Source of the DNA: Druceiella hillmani
Lineage: Eukaryota; Arthropoda; Insecta; Lepidoptera; Hepialidae
Assembly: GCA_039881145.1 (NCBI GenBank)
Contig: JAYKKI010000077.1
Span: 3,976,501 to 4,040,500, forward strand
DNA: 64,000 bases
Reading direction: 5' to 3'
Shown: positions 24,871-36,460 of the stretch, in pieces
Layout: every line of letters begins with the position of its first letter
Position numbering within the stretch: the stretch's first letter is position 1
The notes under the pieces: generated by a model
Databases searched by the model: none
The model's input: only the letters and a program-made list of their open reading frames with translations
Told to the model about the DNA's origin: nothing
Made by a program: the position numbers and the translations under genes

Positions 24871-25914
24871 TATAAAAAATACAGTCATGTATGATTGTAT
24901 TTTTTAAGTTATATATGTATATATTATGTTATACAAGGGGGATAATGGAAAACATTTTATTTTTGCAATCAATACTTAGAATCGCTAAAATAAAAACAAC
25001 CAAATTCCTTTCGTAAGATGGATAACAAAAATACAATAAGAAAAAAGGACTTTATTTTTAGTTGTTAAAAAGACATACTATAAATTGATCAGTTTTGTTT
25101 AAGAAAAAATACCTATCTGCCAGAAAACGTAGATTATGTTTTTATCTTTGTGGGAATTTATTACTTTCATATTGTTATCTATAGGGTGATCAAATTTAGT
25201 TAACACCTTTTAGTAATAAAAATAAAACTAAAAACATTTCGATATAAAATAACCTATTTATAATTTTAATTTTTCAAAAATGTTATTTTTAAAGAAATTA
25301 TTTCTGCCTGCCTGCATTTAGTTAGGTTGCCATGATTAATTTTGAAACAACAAAGATACTTAGGTGAATTGTAATGAAGGTGGATCTTGTTATAACAGTG
25401 GTAAATGTTCATCGAACTGGTTTGATCCACTGGGTGTTCAAGCAAAATGTCTAGGGAAGATTAGTAAGAAGAGTTCTCGGTGATAGTCTTGACGTGTTGT
25501 GTTATATGTAAAAGCATTCTGATACATGGCGCAATGGTTATGACAAATATATAATGATTGCTCATGAAGAAGGTCACGATGAAACTACTGAAACTGGTCA
25601 GATGTCCTTTACCGCTCTTACTGCGTAAAATATACTCACACACCACCCAGCATGCTATTCTAAAGTTGCAGGAATTATAGTTGGAAATCCTATATGACCA
25701 GTTATGCTTATGGAATTTTCACCAACAAAAATTTAATTTTTTTCACAATCTGGAAGTTTTTATAAGACAAAAAATGAAATTTTCAAGAGATGAGGCCAGA
25801 AAGCCAATCCTTTAAAGAGTTCGACAATTCCTTTTCAGTATAGACTTTTACACTAAAATGGCAAAACTGTGTTAACAAGATAATAGAATATGGATTATTT
25901 AAAGTAGGATTATT

Positions 25915-25998
25915 TCTATGCATATACATAGTATATACATAGTTATGTGTATATGTGCATATACATAGTGTATACATAGTATATACATAGTGTATCTA
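25915..25998. repeat. Interrupted TATACATAG-type microsatellite
   Basis: Variants of CATATACATAGTATA recur with small changes over about 80 bp. It sits immediately beside the 3' end of the minus-strand LINE relic. Confidence 0.75.
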
Positions 25999-26350
25999 TC
26001 TACCTACGAACTTGTAGCATCAATATCCATGTCTCAGCTCCATATAGGAAGATGGGAAATGCAAACAATCGCATCAAGTGAACTTTAGTGTTTTGGTGAT
26101 ACATCTGTCCCTCCAATTTTTTCTACAGCAGATCTAGTAACAGCACACCATCCACGATTCTCCTCGCAATCACAGACTTTTGTTACAATAGAGCCTACAT
26201 ATATATGTAGTTTTGTACCATTTCGCAAACATTGTTATTTGCTCAGTCTTTAATAATCATTTTGGTTTTTTCACAATTTATTACGAGACCAAAATTCAGT
26301 GCAGTTTTTTCTTACTCAGTTGATGCAACAAGAGAAGAACTTTAAACGTA
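25990..26350 (-). pseudogene. LINE reverse-transcriptase C-terminal relic
   Basis: The minus strand reads EQITMFAKWYKT, then YVGSIVTKVCDCEEN, and further on HLMRLFAFPIFLYGAETWIL. YLGS..T....CEE followed by YGAETW is typical of the thumb and post-RT region of insect non-LTR retrotransposons (the family of elements often misannotated as craniofacial development protein). A frameshift separates the blocks. No endonuclease or palm domain lies upstream, so it is 5' truncated, as usual for LINE copies. Confidence 0.75.
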
Positions 26351-27214
26351 TTGCATGCAAAATTTTATTTAAAAGTATGGATAATCAGTTAATTTAGAAA
26401 GAACAGCGGTGAAAATAGTCTGGCATTATGGAAATAGAATAGAATTTATTTACAAGTAAAATAATATCAATTGATGAAAAAAGTACATTTTACTACATTG
26501 GTATATTTGCTAATTGACATATTTTAGTTAATGAGACATAATAAGTCATTACTGAGACTTAATTAGACTTAAATCATCATAATTATTTATATTAATGTTA
26601 CAATTTATACCCCACATGTCATTTCACATTCTTTTTTGTAATAAAATTCAAATTTGAATCATGTAGAAAAATGCAACGACAACATTTTTTTTGCATGTTT
26701 ATTGTGTGAAGATTATTTTATACTTCAGGGCATATTTCTCCCTTTTGATTCAAAAAAATCTATTTTCACTTAAATATATTTATTTGAAACATTAAATACT
26801 TGAAGGATTTTTGGAATGAGTCAGGAATTTTTATCACGAGCATCTATGCATGTACCGATAGTGTCTATATTGAATTTAAGACTATATATGGGAATATTGT
26901 CAATTGGGTAATAAAAAAGTAAATAACAATGAAATCCCATCTTATTTTATTGTGTCAAGGTAACAGAACGGGAAAAATATAGTTTCATTTGTTTTGATGA
27001 GTTTTCCTCATTAATAAAAAAGTACACTTAAAACTCATAAACGCAATCATCAAATTAAGAAAGTAATTAAATTAAAATTTGAAAATGGATAGAAGAATAC
27101 GATTACAAATTAACACGGTAGCTTGAATAGAATCTAGGTAGATTATATTATCCAATATATTCATATTAAAATATAATGATTATTAAGACTATGCATGATT
27201 AAATTTTTTTCCAG

Positions 27215-27494
27215 TCTCCTCTTCAGCTCGCTGTGACTGAAGGCTCCAATATTGACTGCATCAAAATCCTACTTAAACATGGCGCAAACATGCTCTATAA
27301 GGATGCTACTTCTTCCACCGTCCTCCATTATTGCATCAACTCTGAGGATGAGCAGTATACTAATTATTTCATTATATATATGGAACAAAATGCCGAGGCC
27401 ATATTGGAAGCAGCCGGTCTGAAGTTACATGAGAACAAAGAAGACAATAAGCAAAAAGTCTTGAAAGAGGCAAATTTGGTTAAGAATGAGGATG
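27215..27494 (+). CDS. IkB-like ankyrin-repeat protein, coding exon 3 (ankyrin repeats 2-3)
   Basis: Encodes residues 594-686 and the first base of codon 687. It opens at a strong acceptor (TTTTTTTCCAG) with SPLQLAVTEGSNIDCIK, then LLKHGAN, a textbook second ankyrin repeat, followed by a diverged third repeat (TVLHYCIN) and a charged insert (HENKEDNKQKVLKEANLV). The donor that keeps the frame with exon 4 is GATG|GTTGGT, a weak site; a better-looking GTAAAT four bases on would shift the frame. If the intron is retained, translation stops at 27500-27502 after GDGW. Confidence 0.8.
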
Positions 27495-29441
27495 GTTGGT
27501 AAATTTTGAAAACTCTTTGTAATTAATTACTTAGATTAATTTATTGAGCACATTCATGATATGTTATTGCTAAGAATGAAATTTTCTGATAAATTTGAAA
27601 AAGGAGAATCAAAATTTGACATTTAAATATGTGAAAAATTATTGAAACAATATGAATATCATCAAGAACAAAAATTTGTCTTTGGTAAATTAAAATTTGA
27701 AGTACAAATGTCCTTTTTGTCTCCTTTACGCCATTTAGAAAAATGCCACAGAAATATGATCAGAAATAAAAATTTCATTGTATAATTGTGTTGTTGTTAC
27801 TATAGGGATTGTTTATGGATTTTTATTACGTATGTAAAAAAAATATACGTTATATCAAATTTTCCTGCAAAATATTGTGCGAAACCCCAATTTGTTACCC
27901 TTGAAACCACTGTATTACTGATATTTCTGTTTTTATGAACGATGTTCCATCCCTGAATGAAAAGTTTGGGCCGTTTATTGTATAGAATTGTATGTCTAGG
28001 AGTTATTTTCCAATATGGATAACACATATTTTAAATTGTTTAAAGTAAATAGATGGAATGTTATTCATGTGTAATAGACTTATTACGCAAACACTTGTAA
28101 TATTGCATAGATACAACTTTACAATCAGCAGACAAGAAAAAGTGAGAGTATTAATAGTAAAAAACAAAATATGACAAATAATTTTTTTTAAGTACTATTA
28201 TCGTGGACTTGACGGACGGTTGGATGGTCTACCTGACCATCTGTCCGTCTGTCTGTCAAGGCTTTATAGTTTCTACAGTTTTGTACTTATATAGGTGGGA
28301 ATGTTAATTAATAAGAGACAAAGTATTTAAAAAATGTTTTTTTAAATATTTATTTAGAACATTTTTTTTCTTACATCCCATTGTGCAGGGTTGCTTACAA
28401 TGAAATTGGAAGTCTTATCTATGCTCGTAGACTGACTGCAATTTTTCTTTCTCTGAATATTCTCCAATTAAGACTATATTCTTTGATTTGAAGCCAATTA
28501 ACAAAATTCCTTTATTATCCAAAAAAAAAAACTATCAACTTTCTGACTGAATCCAAAACTAAGTTTCTTAATTGTTTGTTTTTAAGTTCAATTGGTGTAT
28601 CCATCTTTTGTGGTGCATCAACTCCTATTTATTTTTAAGTTCAAAGTGATGAAACAATTATTACAATTTAAAGGAGGGGTAAATTCTTTGCCACACAACT
28701 CCAGAAAGTGTTAGGCGCTTCTGTTCATTGTTGTTTTTGGGGTGGCATGAGTATTGTTCGCACCCATTTTTCTGATGCGGAAAGATGTTTGTTATTTCGG
28801 CGAATATATTTCCATATATATATATTTTTTAATTCTTCAAAATATCTGGCATGTTTTTTTCATTCCTATCTCTATCATGTTTCAAAAACAGTGTCGCTTG
28901 TGTTGATGGAGACATTGATTCCCGTATACAGTACCCTCTAATATGAGGAAGTTGATAAGTACACAATACTTGATTGCGCTATGGTACATGATTCTCAAAT
29001 AGTAAATGGGCTTACACCGAGGATATCTCTTCATTCTGCCGATTTTTGCCTTCATTATATAGAAAGTTCAAATTTGATTGTATATTTAATAAAAAAAATA
29101 ATTTTTCTCTAAATTATTCCAATTTTTAGTAAAATTTATTTGTAGCATGATATTGATTTTTACCATTAAAAATATTTTAGAAATAAATGCAAATATTTAG
29201 TCAATATGTGAGCATGCTTAATTAAATAGCTATTATAACATATTTTTCTACAAAAATTTAATCACAATTGTTTCACCTTATTACAATTAAACATAAACCA
29301 CTATAGAAAGATAAACGGAACAAAGTTATAAATAATCCTTATAAGAATTTGTCTTTGGTATACTTCTTATAGGAATCGTAAAACCTGCATTATAAAAATG
29401 GAAATTGAATTAAATTTTAAAATATTTTAATATTTTTATAG
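27495..29441 (+). other. Intron 3 of the IkB-like gene
   Basis: 1947 bp, weak donor GTTGGT, acceptor TTTTTATAG. It includes a GACGGACGGTTGGATGG...CTGTCCGTCTGTCTGTC stretch at 28208-28260 of the kind found in dispersed insect repeats. No coding relic recognised. Confidence 0.65.
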
Positions 29442-29600
29442 GACTAACTCCACTAATGTTGGCTGCTAACCTGGGTCGTCCGCATTGTATCGATTCACTT
29501 CTCGAGATGTTGAAAGATCCCAGTGAGTTGGTGAATGAGCGCTGTGTGAAATCTGGCGACACTGCTCTAATGCTGGCCATCAAGTCTGCCTGCACAGCTG
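29442..29600 (+). CDS. IkB-like ankyrin-repeat protein, coding exon 4 (ankyrin repeats 4-5)
   Basis: A 159-nt exon encoding residues 687-740 (both end codons split). Joined to exon 3 it reads DGLTPLMLAANLGRPHCIDS, the most canonical ankyrin repeat in the protein. KSGDTALMLAIKSACTA then starts the next repeat. The donor CTG|GTACTA is again not a strong consensus. Phases on both sides fit the neighbouring exons, which is the main support for these boundaries. Confidence 0.8.
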
Positions 29601-32204
29601 GTACTATTATTTACAGTGCATACTGCCGATATTTTTAAATGGATGCCCGTCGCAGATGCCGTGTTTCAGTAGTTTCTTATTAGTGTAGTGATATAATTAT
29701 TTCACAAACATTCATGTGATTTACTTTTAAGGCATGTAAATATGAAACAGTTGTTTATTCAGGTTAAGTTTGCTGTGTGCGTATAATTTAACATTTAAGG
29801 AAATAAATCTAATTCAATGACATAGTATGCAAATTGGGTAACCGAGCATAGTGTTACACCTGTTTTTATAAAGGTACTATTTTCATAAACCATTGAATCA
29901 CTTTTTAATTTTATTGTTCATCAAGAATACTGCTGGGGAAGATTAACATTTTGACAAAAAATAATTCAGTAGATAGAAGAAAACTGTAACTTTTGCCATA
30001 AACTGATTAGAAAGGATCAAATCACGAGTCTCTCATAGTTTGTAATGAGTTTACGGCAAAAGGTACCGTTAGGTTTCTTTGATTTAGTGAAATAAAAAAA
30101 CAATCTCTGTTACAAACGATGGGAATTGAAGTAAAACATGAAATGCTCATTAACACTATTCCGTCTGGTGACACCATCTTAGTTTCATATGACAACAATT
30201 GAATAAGTTCAAGTGGCACTGAGTAGGTGTGACAAGATTATATAATAATAAAAAATCTTAACTTATTTGAATACATCATAGAAATTTCACAAAGATAGGG
30301 GAGATATGATTAAAAACTATTACAATTTTTATATTTTACTAAGATGTTTTGCAAACCAAAAAATACTGGTGACAAGCGAATAAATCTATGCATTGGACAG
30401 CAAAGCATGCTCACCATGCGAATGTGAAAGTGTTAATAGCTACTAAAACTGTGACGGGCATCAGTTTTAAAAGATGGCGACTAATATAATTTAGTGTTGA
30501 TATTAGGTAGGAAGTAAGTGTATTTGATTTTGTAAATGACACCACATACAATTGATCTATGGAGTATTATATTCTATCTCAGTCATTCCATTCCATTAAT
30601 TGTTTTGACTCGAAGATTCCGGATTCTTTGTGAAAATATAATAGAATATTAAAAAAATTGTACACTATATAGAAACTATTATCTATTATGCCTTGCAGAA
30701 CCTTTTCTGTTACAAACAGTTAAAAGACTAAATGTTTTGTATCTTTAACAGAGTTGTCTTATATAATTTGCAGAGATCACGCGTCACAAATATCTGGATT
30801 TAGACAAATATTTTAAACAGAAACAAGTATTAACAATTATCGTATTTGTCATATAAGTAAAACAAAAATAGTTTTTTTGCTCAGGACATTAAAAAAAACA
30901 GAATTGATATAAATTCATATAAATAGCCAGTGTTGTTAAGTTAAACCTGCACGCTGCGGTTTTGTCACAGTGTGTCAAGAGAAAAATTATAATCCCAACT
31001 TTTTCCTTTGTATTCTTTTTTATTATGTACTTTTTCAAACCCTATATTGCATTAAATACAAGTTCAGTTTGAATTTCAAAAATTTGATTGATATGGAAGC
31101 CAAACACACAAAAACAAAAATCGGCCAAAATATGATTCTAACCCTTTTTCTGGAAAAATTCTTCCACTGAAACTACTCATCGTAGAATGAGGTTGATGAC
31201 CTTATGTGTAATAAAATATTTAGTCAATGAACTTTTGAAATTTCACAAAATTTCAAAGTAGCAATATTTTAACTAGAATTGTTATATAGAAATAAAAATA
31301 CTTAATTTTTTTAGAATCGTTATATAGAGTTAAAAATCAGTAAATGTTATGTTAATAATTTTTAATTGATGTATTGAACAGCATTACTACCATTATGTGG
31401 CCAAATTTTACAAATTGGATATATTTTGAAAGGTTTTAAAGTTAAATGTTTCAATTTAAAGTTATTTTTTTTCCTGATGGCGTAGGATTGCATGGTTTTC
31501 TATTCAAGTATTTTTGACAGTTTTTTAGTATTTACTCATTTTATTACAAATTTATTTTCACATTTTGTTTCTATGTTCACTTTAATTTCTCATCTTGTTA
31601 ATTTCTGAATATACCTTTGAGAAATATTCAGTTTGTTTCGGGTTTTTTAATCAAACAGAATAAATCCTTTACTTCTATTTTAAATAAATCGATAATTATA
31701 ACAAAGAACCTGTCTATTATTCATACAGGTGATTCAGTGTTTCAAAGTTAAAAAATATAAATTTTTTTGTTGAAATTGCAAATTTGAGAATAATTTTTTT
31801 CAAAAGTGGTCAAGAATTTTTATATAGTACCATAAAACTTTCTACTCAATTCGAAGCATAGATTCACATAATAGAGGACTGAATTTAATATTATTTCGAT
31901 AAATATTATATGGTTTTGAGAGGCCAAAATAACAAAAAACTTCACACAATTTTCTCTTTGCTTATTATTACTTGGTGTAAATTAATTGTTACATGTCGGT
32001 ATTCCTAGACCACTGCAACTGTCTATCTAAAGTATTACAGATGAAACTTTTATGTCTATAAATTGTTTCAAATAATCTTAACCGTCTTCTTTTAAACTTA
32101 AAAATATTTTATTTTCCATTTAATTGACTCGTTGGAAATTATTTAAAAAGAAATATTTAATAATAATTTGATTAATAATTATTGAAAATTTCTTCTATTT
32201 CTAG
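29601..32204 (+). other. Intron 4 of the IkB-like gene
   Basis: 2604 bp between donor GTACTA and acceptor TTTCTAG. AT-rich; no transposon coding relic or RNA gene recognised. Confidence 0.65.
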
Positions 32205-34024
32205 ATTCTAACAACAGATCCACAGTGCCTGAACAATATCTGAAAACAATCGAAAAGCTCTTCTCATATGGAGCAGATCCTGAGATAGAAAATTACGGTG
32301 GCCTGAACGTGGCTAGTCTTGTGAGTGAGAACCAGATACCGTGCCTTGTCAATGTCGTTTCGAGTCCTAAACATTTCAACACCCTCCCCAACGAATCGCT
32401 ATATCCTAATAATGTAGTTCATGTAAAAAACAATGTGCCGTTAAAGCAAATTAGTAATAAAGATGATACAATTGAAAACGGCAATGAACATAAAACTAAA
32501 AGTAATATTGCAGACTATCCTAATAATGCAACTTGGCCTGAAATAACTTTGAAGCTGAACAATAAACCCGAAGCGACTATCTTAAATTACAATATTGGTA
32601 AAAATTCTAATTCTTCTCAGAAGATGACGTCAGATAATTTGAATGCAGTTTCAGTTATCAGGATAGTTGATAAACAGATTCAAAAACCTCAGATAAACAA
32701 TGTTGTACGGGTCTTCACTAATGATGGCAAAATGTTGTTGCATAAAATTCAAAAGCCAATTGACAATAATGTAGCACAGACATTTGACAAGACGACTATC
32801 GGAGTGCAAATCTCCGATAGTCATCCTATAACGAAAATAAATAATTCAAATGCCAATAAATGTGTTGTAGTGGAAACTACCCAGAAACCTACAACAGATA
32901 TAGACGTACAAAAGGTAAACAGTAATGCCAAACCGGCCATTTTGCAAAATATCACAGTAAGTCCTCCCTTAATTACTTCCAATTTGAATTGCCCTCCTAG
33001 ATTTTTACCTAAAATAGTTCCTAAAACAAATTTGCCTCTGAATTCTGTTTCTAGTAAAATAATAATTAATTCAAGATCTGTTAGTACTTCTCAAAGTATT
33101 GTTTCTCAAGGATATAGTTTGGTTTTGAGTGGCCAAAACAGCGGTTCTAATTCAGACAGTAAAGTAAAAGTAGGTGAATTTATTGTGAAGGCAAATTCTG
33201 TAGTAATTCCCAATGTAAAGCCGGAACAAATAGAATGCAAAACTGCAGTTAAGTCAAAGAGTTATGATAATATTAATTTCATTAGGAAACATCAAACTGA
33301 TGCAGAGGTGGTCGTGGCAGTAAATGTTGACAGTGCCCAAACTAAAAACATCAATTCGATTCCTACATCTATTAATTCAGGTAATATAGAAAACGTCGGT
33401 AGAGACAAGCATTCTCAGGTTAGGGTGGATTATTCTAAATTAGGTAAAACAGATGTTGAAAAAAAATTAAAAGTAATGAAATCCTTTCCAATAGTTGCTA
33501 ACAGTTCAAATTCTGGAAACATGCAGAGTCAATTGAAGAATGCATCTGATACATTGAAAAATGTGTACGGGTTAACTTATGTGCAACCGAGCAAGACTGT
33601 CGTAACTGTGATGGAAAAGGTTGCAAGTAATACGTTGAGCTCTGAAATAATGGTAAAGCAGAATTCTACTACAGACATTTCTAGGAGTGAAAATCAAATG
33701 CAAAATAAACCTGTTAATAAAGATATAGTAAACGATAATATTAATCCAACAGATAATTATGGAAAATTTAAACAATTAGGTAAATTATTGGATGAAAAAT
33801 TAAAAATAAAAGCGATGGCTTTGAAAAGTGTAAGTGTAAAGAGTGCAGATAGCAATGTGCAAAAGTCTAAAGAATCGATAGTAGGGAATGTTGATAAAAC
33901 TGAAGTTTCCACCCGAGTTTTAGGTAAGAGATCAAAGAAGATGCCAAAAAGATATACACCTGATAATATATCTTCTCCTTCTCGTCCCAAGTATAAAAGG
34001 AATAGTAGTTCTTCCGATTCTTGA
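32205..34024 (+). CDS. IkB-like ankyrin-repeat protein, coding exon 5 (last repeat and C-terminal tail)
   Basis: Encodes residues 740-1345 and the stop TGA at 34022-34024. It begins DSNNRSTVPEQYLKTIEKLF, then SYGADPEIENYGGLNVASLV, which completes ankyrin repeats 5 and 6. From about residue 775 on the chain is low-complexity, rich in Asn, Ser, Lys and Val with no globular domain that I can see. It ends in a strongly basic tail (GKRSKKMPKRY, SRPKYKRNSSSSDS) that could be a second nuclear signal. The whole 1.8 kb is one open frame, far longer than chance in such AT-rich DNA. An 11-bp hairpin is embedded at 32794-32822. Confidence 0.88.
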
Positions 34025-34800
34025 AAAAGCCGATCTTGAATACAAGGAAAAGAGCTTCTGCGTATTCAAGATCATAAAATTTGGAAATATTTCAGTTTCG
34101 ACTCTGAAAACATGTTTGACTATAATATTCGTCAATGTGAATTGGTTTATAGGTTTACCCATATACAATGAAAATTTGTTAATGGAAAATGGATGTAATT
34201 TAGATTGAAGAGTATGACCCTTTGTTATGCCGTGTTTTGAGTGAGAATCTCTGTCAATCCTACTTATTGAAGTGTAAAACACCGTTACTTATGACTAACA
34301 TTTTTATGTTTTACGATTAACTTTATTTAAAAAAAATTTTGTGAAAGGGACAAAAATTTATTATATAATTCAAAATAATTAAATTTTACTAGAGAATATT
34401 CAATGCCTAGCAACACTGTACAAAGTAAATTTATTTACTTTTATTTTGTTTGCCATAATCAATTTGTATTTGTGTTATGTTTCATTAAATATGTTTGTAT
34501 AAAATTTATGTAGATATATTACAATGCTCATAATACAGTTATTTTCTCAAATCTTGCTATCCATAAATTAAGCTGTGCTATCCATAAACCTTTTAATGTC
34601 AACATTCCTTCGTAAAGTAATTTATTATTTATTTAGTACATGTTCGATAGTTATAACAGTTGGTTCCACATTTCAAACGTACAGAGGTGTATAAAGTTAT
34701 ATATGTTTTAAAATTATATTATATAGCATGAAATGTTTTGAATGAAATATTTTCAGCATTAATTTTTCCACATCTTCTGATAGTGTGATGAATTAATAAA
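34025..34800 (+). other. 3' untranslated region of the IkB-like gene
   Basis: It starts with a perfect 12-bp stem-loop eight bases after the stop (34032-34073). The first canonical AATAAA downstream is at 34795-34800, with another at 35404-35409, so the UTR is probably about 0.8 kb or 1.4 kb long. No frame of interest. Confidence 0.5.
34032..34073 (+). repeat. 12-bp perfect stem-loop just after the stop codon
   Basis: GATCTTGAATAC (34032-34043) pairs exactly with GTATTCAAGATC (34062-34073), with an 18-nt loop. As RNA it would fold at the very start of the 3' UTR. Confidence 0.9.
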
Positions 34801-35110
34801 TCCCTTTGCAAATATAAAATTGGCGTGATAGCAGTAATTTTTTTTCTATTACATTTCATTTGAAAGTCTAACAGTCATGAAATATTTCATTTATCAATTA
34901 GTATTTTTCAGTAAAATTTAATGCTGATTACTAAGTAAGAAATTCTGTGACTATGCTATTGCGATAGTTTGATGGATTAATGAAAAGCCCCATGCAAATG
35001 TAAAATTGATATAATGGTAACCATTTTTTTTTCTATATTATTTCATTTAAAACTGTAATAATCATAAAATATTTTATTTCTCGATTAGTATTTATTTGCA
35101 AAAATGTGTA
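34785..35110. repeat. Diverged ~183-bp direct duplication
   Basis: 34785-34925 and 34968-35110 share order and spacing of phrases: TGATGNATTAATNAA, then a GCAAATNTAAAATTG motif, a T-run with TTTCTAT, ATTTCATTTNAAA and a TTAGTATTT. Similarity is moderate, so the duplication is old. The poly(A) signal AATAAA is kept in copy 1 and changed to AATGAA in copy 2. Confidence 0.65.
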
Positions 35111-35552
35111 CTATACAATATTTTAATTAATTACAATATTTTATGACTGTGACACTCAAAGGAAATGAAGTCTAAGAGTCTCAGTAGAAACAACTTGATG
35201 TTATTTTAACAAAAATGAAAGTTGGTGATGTTTTAATATTTGGAATAGCACTACTCATATATAATTTTTCTGTTCAGTGGTACATTCAGACTATAAATGG
35301 AAATAGATACATACAAAAGAAATCATTTCTGCAGTATAAAAATATTTTTATTATTCATGAAATGTTTTTATAATGTATAATCGCTCATCTTATGTATGTA
35401 AAAAATAAATTTTCCAAAAAATTCATGGTTTATTAAATAAATTGAAATAATTGTTTGATAAATTCTACAACATTGAAGGAAGAACTATTTTTACACCATA
35501 TTAATTTATTGTATTAATATATAATGTTGAATAATTAAAGATGCCGGATATT

Positions 35553-35626
35553 GTTGATTAAAAAATAATACTACACGAGACTTGGTGCTATTATAGTTGA
35601 TTAAAAAATAATACTACATGAGACTT
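35553..35626. repeat. 31-bp direct repeat, period 43
   Basis: 35553-35583 and 35596-35626 are identical except for one C/T difference. Both begin GTTGATTAAAAAATAATACT. Confidence 0.9.
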
Positions 35627-35753
35627 AGGTGTTGAATTTATATTAAAAGTAAAAAATAATCCTAAAAACAAAACACTAATAATTTTCTTTTTGAAATTTC
35701 AAGGTATAAAATATTTAAAAGTATTAAAAAGTTACTGCTTTGTAAGTTGCCGC

Positions 35754-35818
35754 TATAAAAAAATTATCATCTTTAACATAAGCTTTAAGCTTATGTTAAA
35801 GATGATAATTTTTTTATA
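35754..35818. repeat. Perfect 65-nt palindrome (32-bp arms, 1-nt centre)
   Basis: 35754-35785 is the exact reverse complement of 35787-35818, with only T35786 between them. The centre is AAGCTTTAAGCTT. Such a structure can extrude as a cruciform and is usually unstable, so it is probably recent. Confidence 0.95.
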
Positions 35819-36355
35819 CAATATTTTTCTACATTGAAAAAAAATAATTTAGCCATTTTGTATTGCTTTTTAATAGATGATATTGTAATTTGCACCCCCT
35901 AAATGATTGTATAATCCATCGAATGTCTACCGCATTAGCGATTTACCTCTGGCTGACTATGAATACTTATGCAAAAACACCTTAGGAAATCTTGTACATT
36001 TGAAAATCAATACTGGAACATTGAATTTTTAGTAATATATTTTGATTAAGGTTATTAGTTTATAAATTGATTTGTTTATAAATCAGTATGTATTCTGTCA
36101 AATATTGGTTTAAAAGTTATTGTTAAACAAGCAATTAAAAAGAAGTTTTATTTTTTGAGTTATGTATTGGAATATTACATTTATGGTTTTTTTTTCTTTT
36201 AAACCAGTTAGCCTTGGTGACCTCTTGCAGAAATGAAGGGAAGATAAAATATACTTGTCAAACCAGAGTCTGTTATACTATTGAATTAAGTTGTAATCAA
36301 AAGACTGTTTTATTACTTTTATAAAAGTAACAATTTTAATATTTATTAACATTTC

Positions 36356-36460
<105 letters not shown>

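Larger units (their letters stand above)
13010..27214 (+). other. Intron 2 of the IkB-like gene, filled with transposon relics
   Basis: 14.2 kb between donor GTAAGC and acceptor TTTTTTTCCAG. The minus-strand Helitron relic with its HSE-rich promoter-like region, the DDE relic, the mariner relic and the LINE relic listed separately all lie here. Between them (13250-15640, 21010-24230, 24870-25900, 26350-27210) the sequence is AT-rich and I recognise no gene. Confidence 0.7.

Noticed and set aside
9726..34024. Assigning the host gene as Cactus (cytoplasmic IkB)
   Set aside because: The two very long arms, nuclear-type basic patches and absence of an evident N-terminal phosphodegron make a nuclear IkB-type protein more likely.
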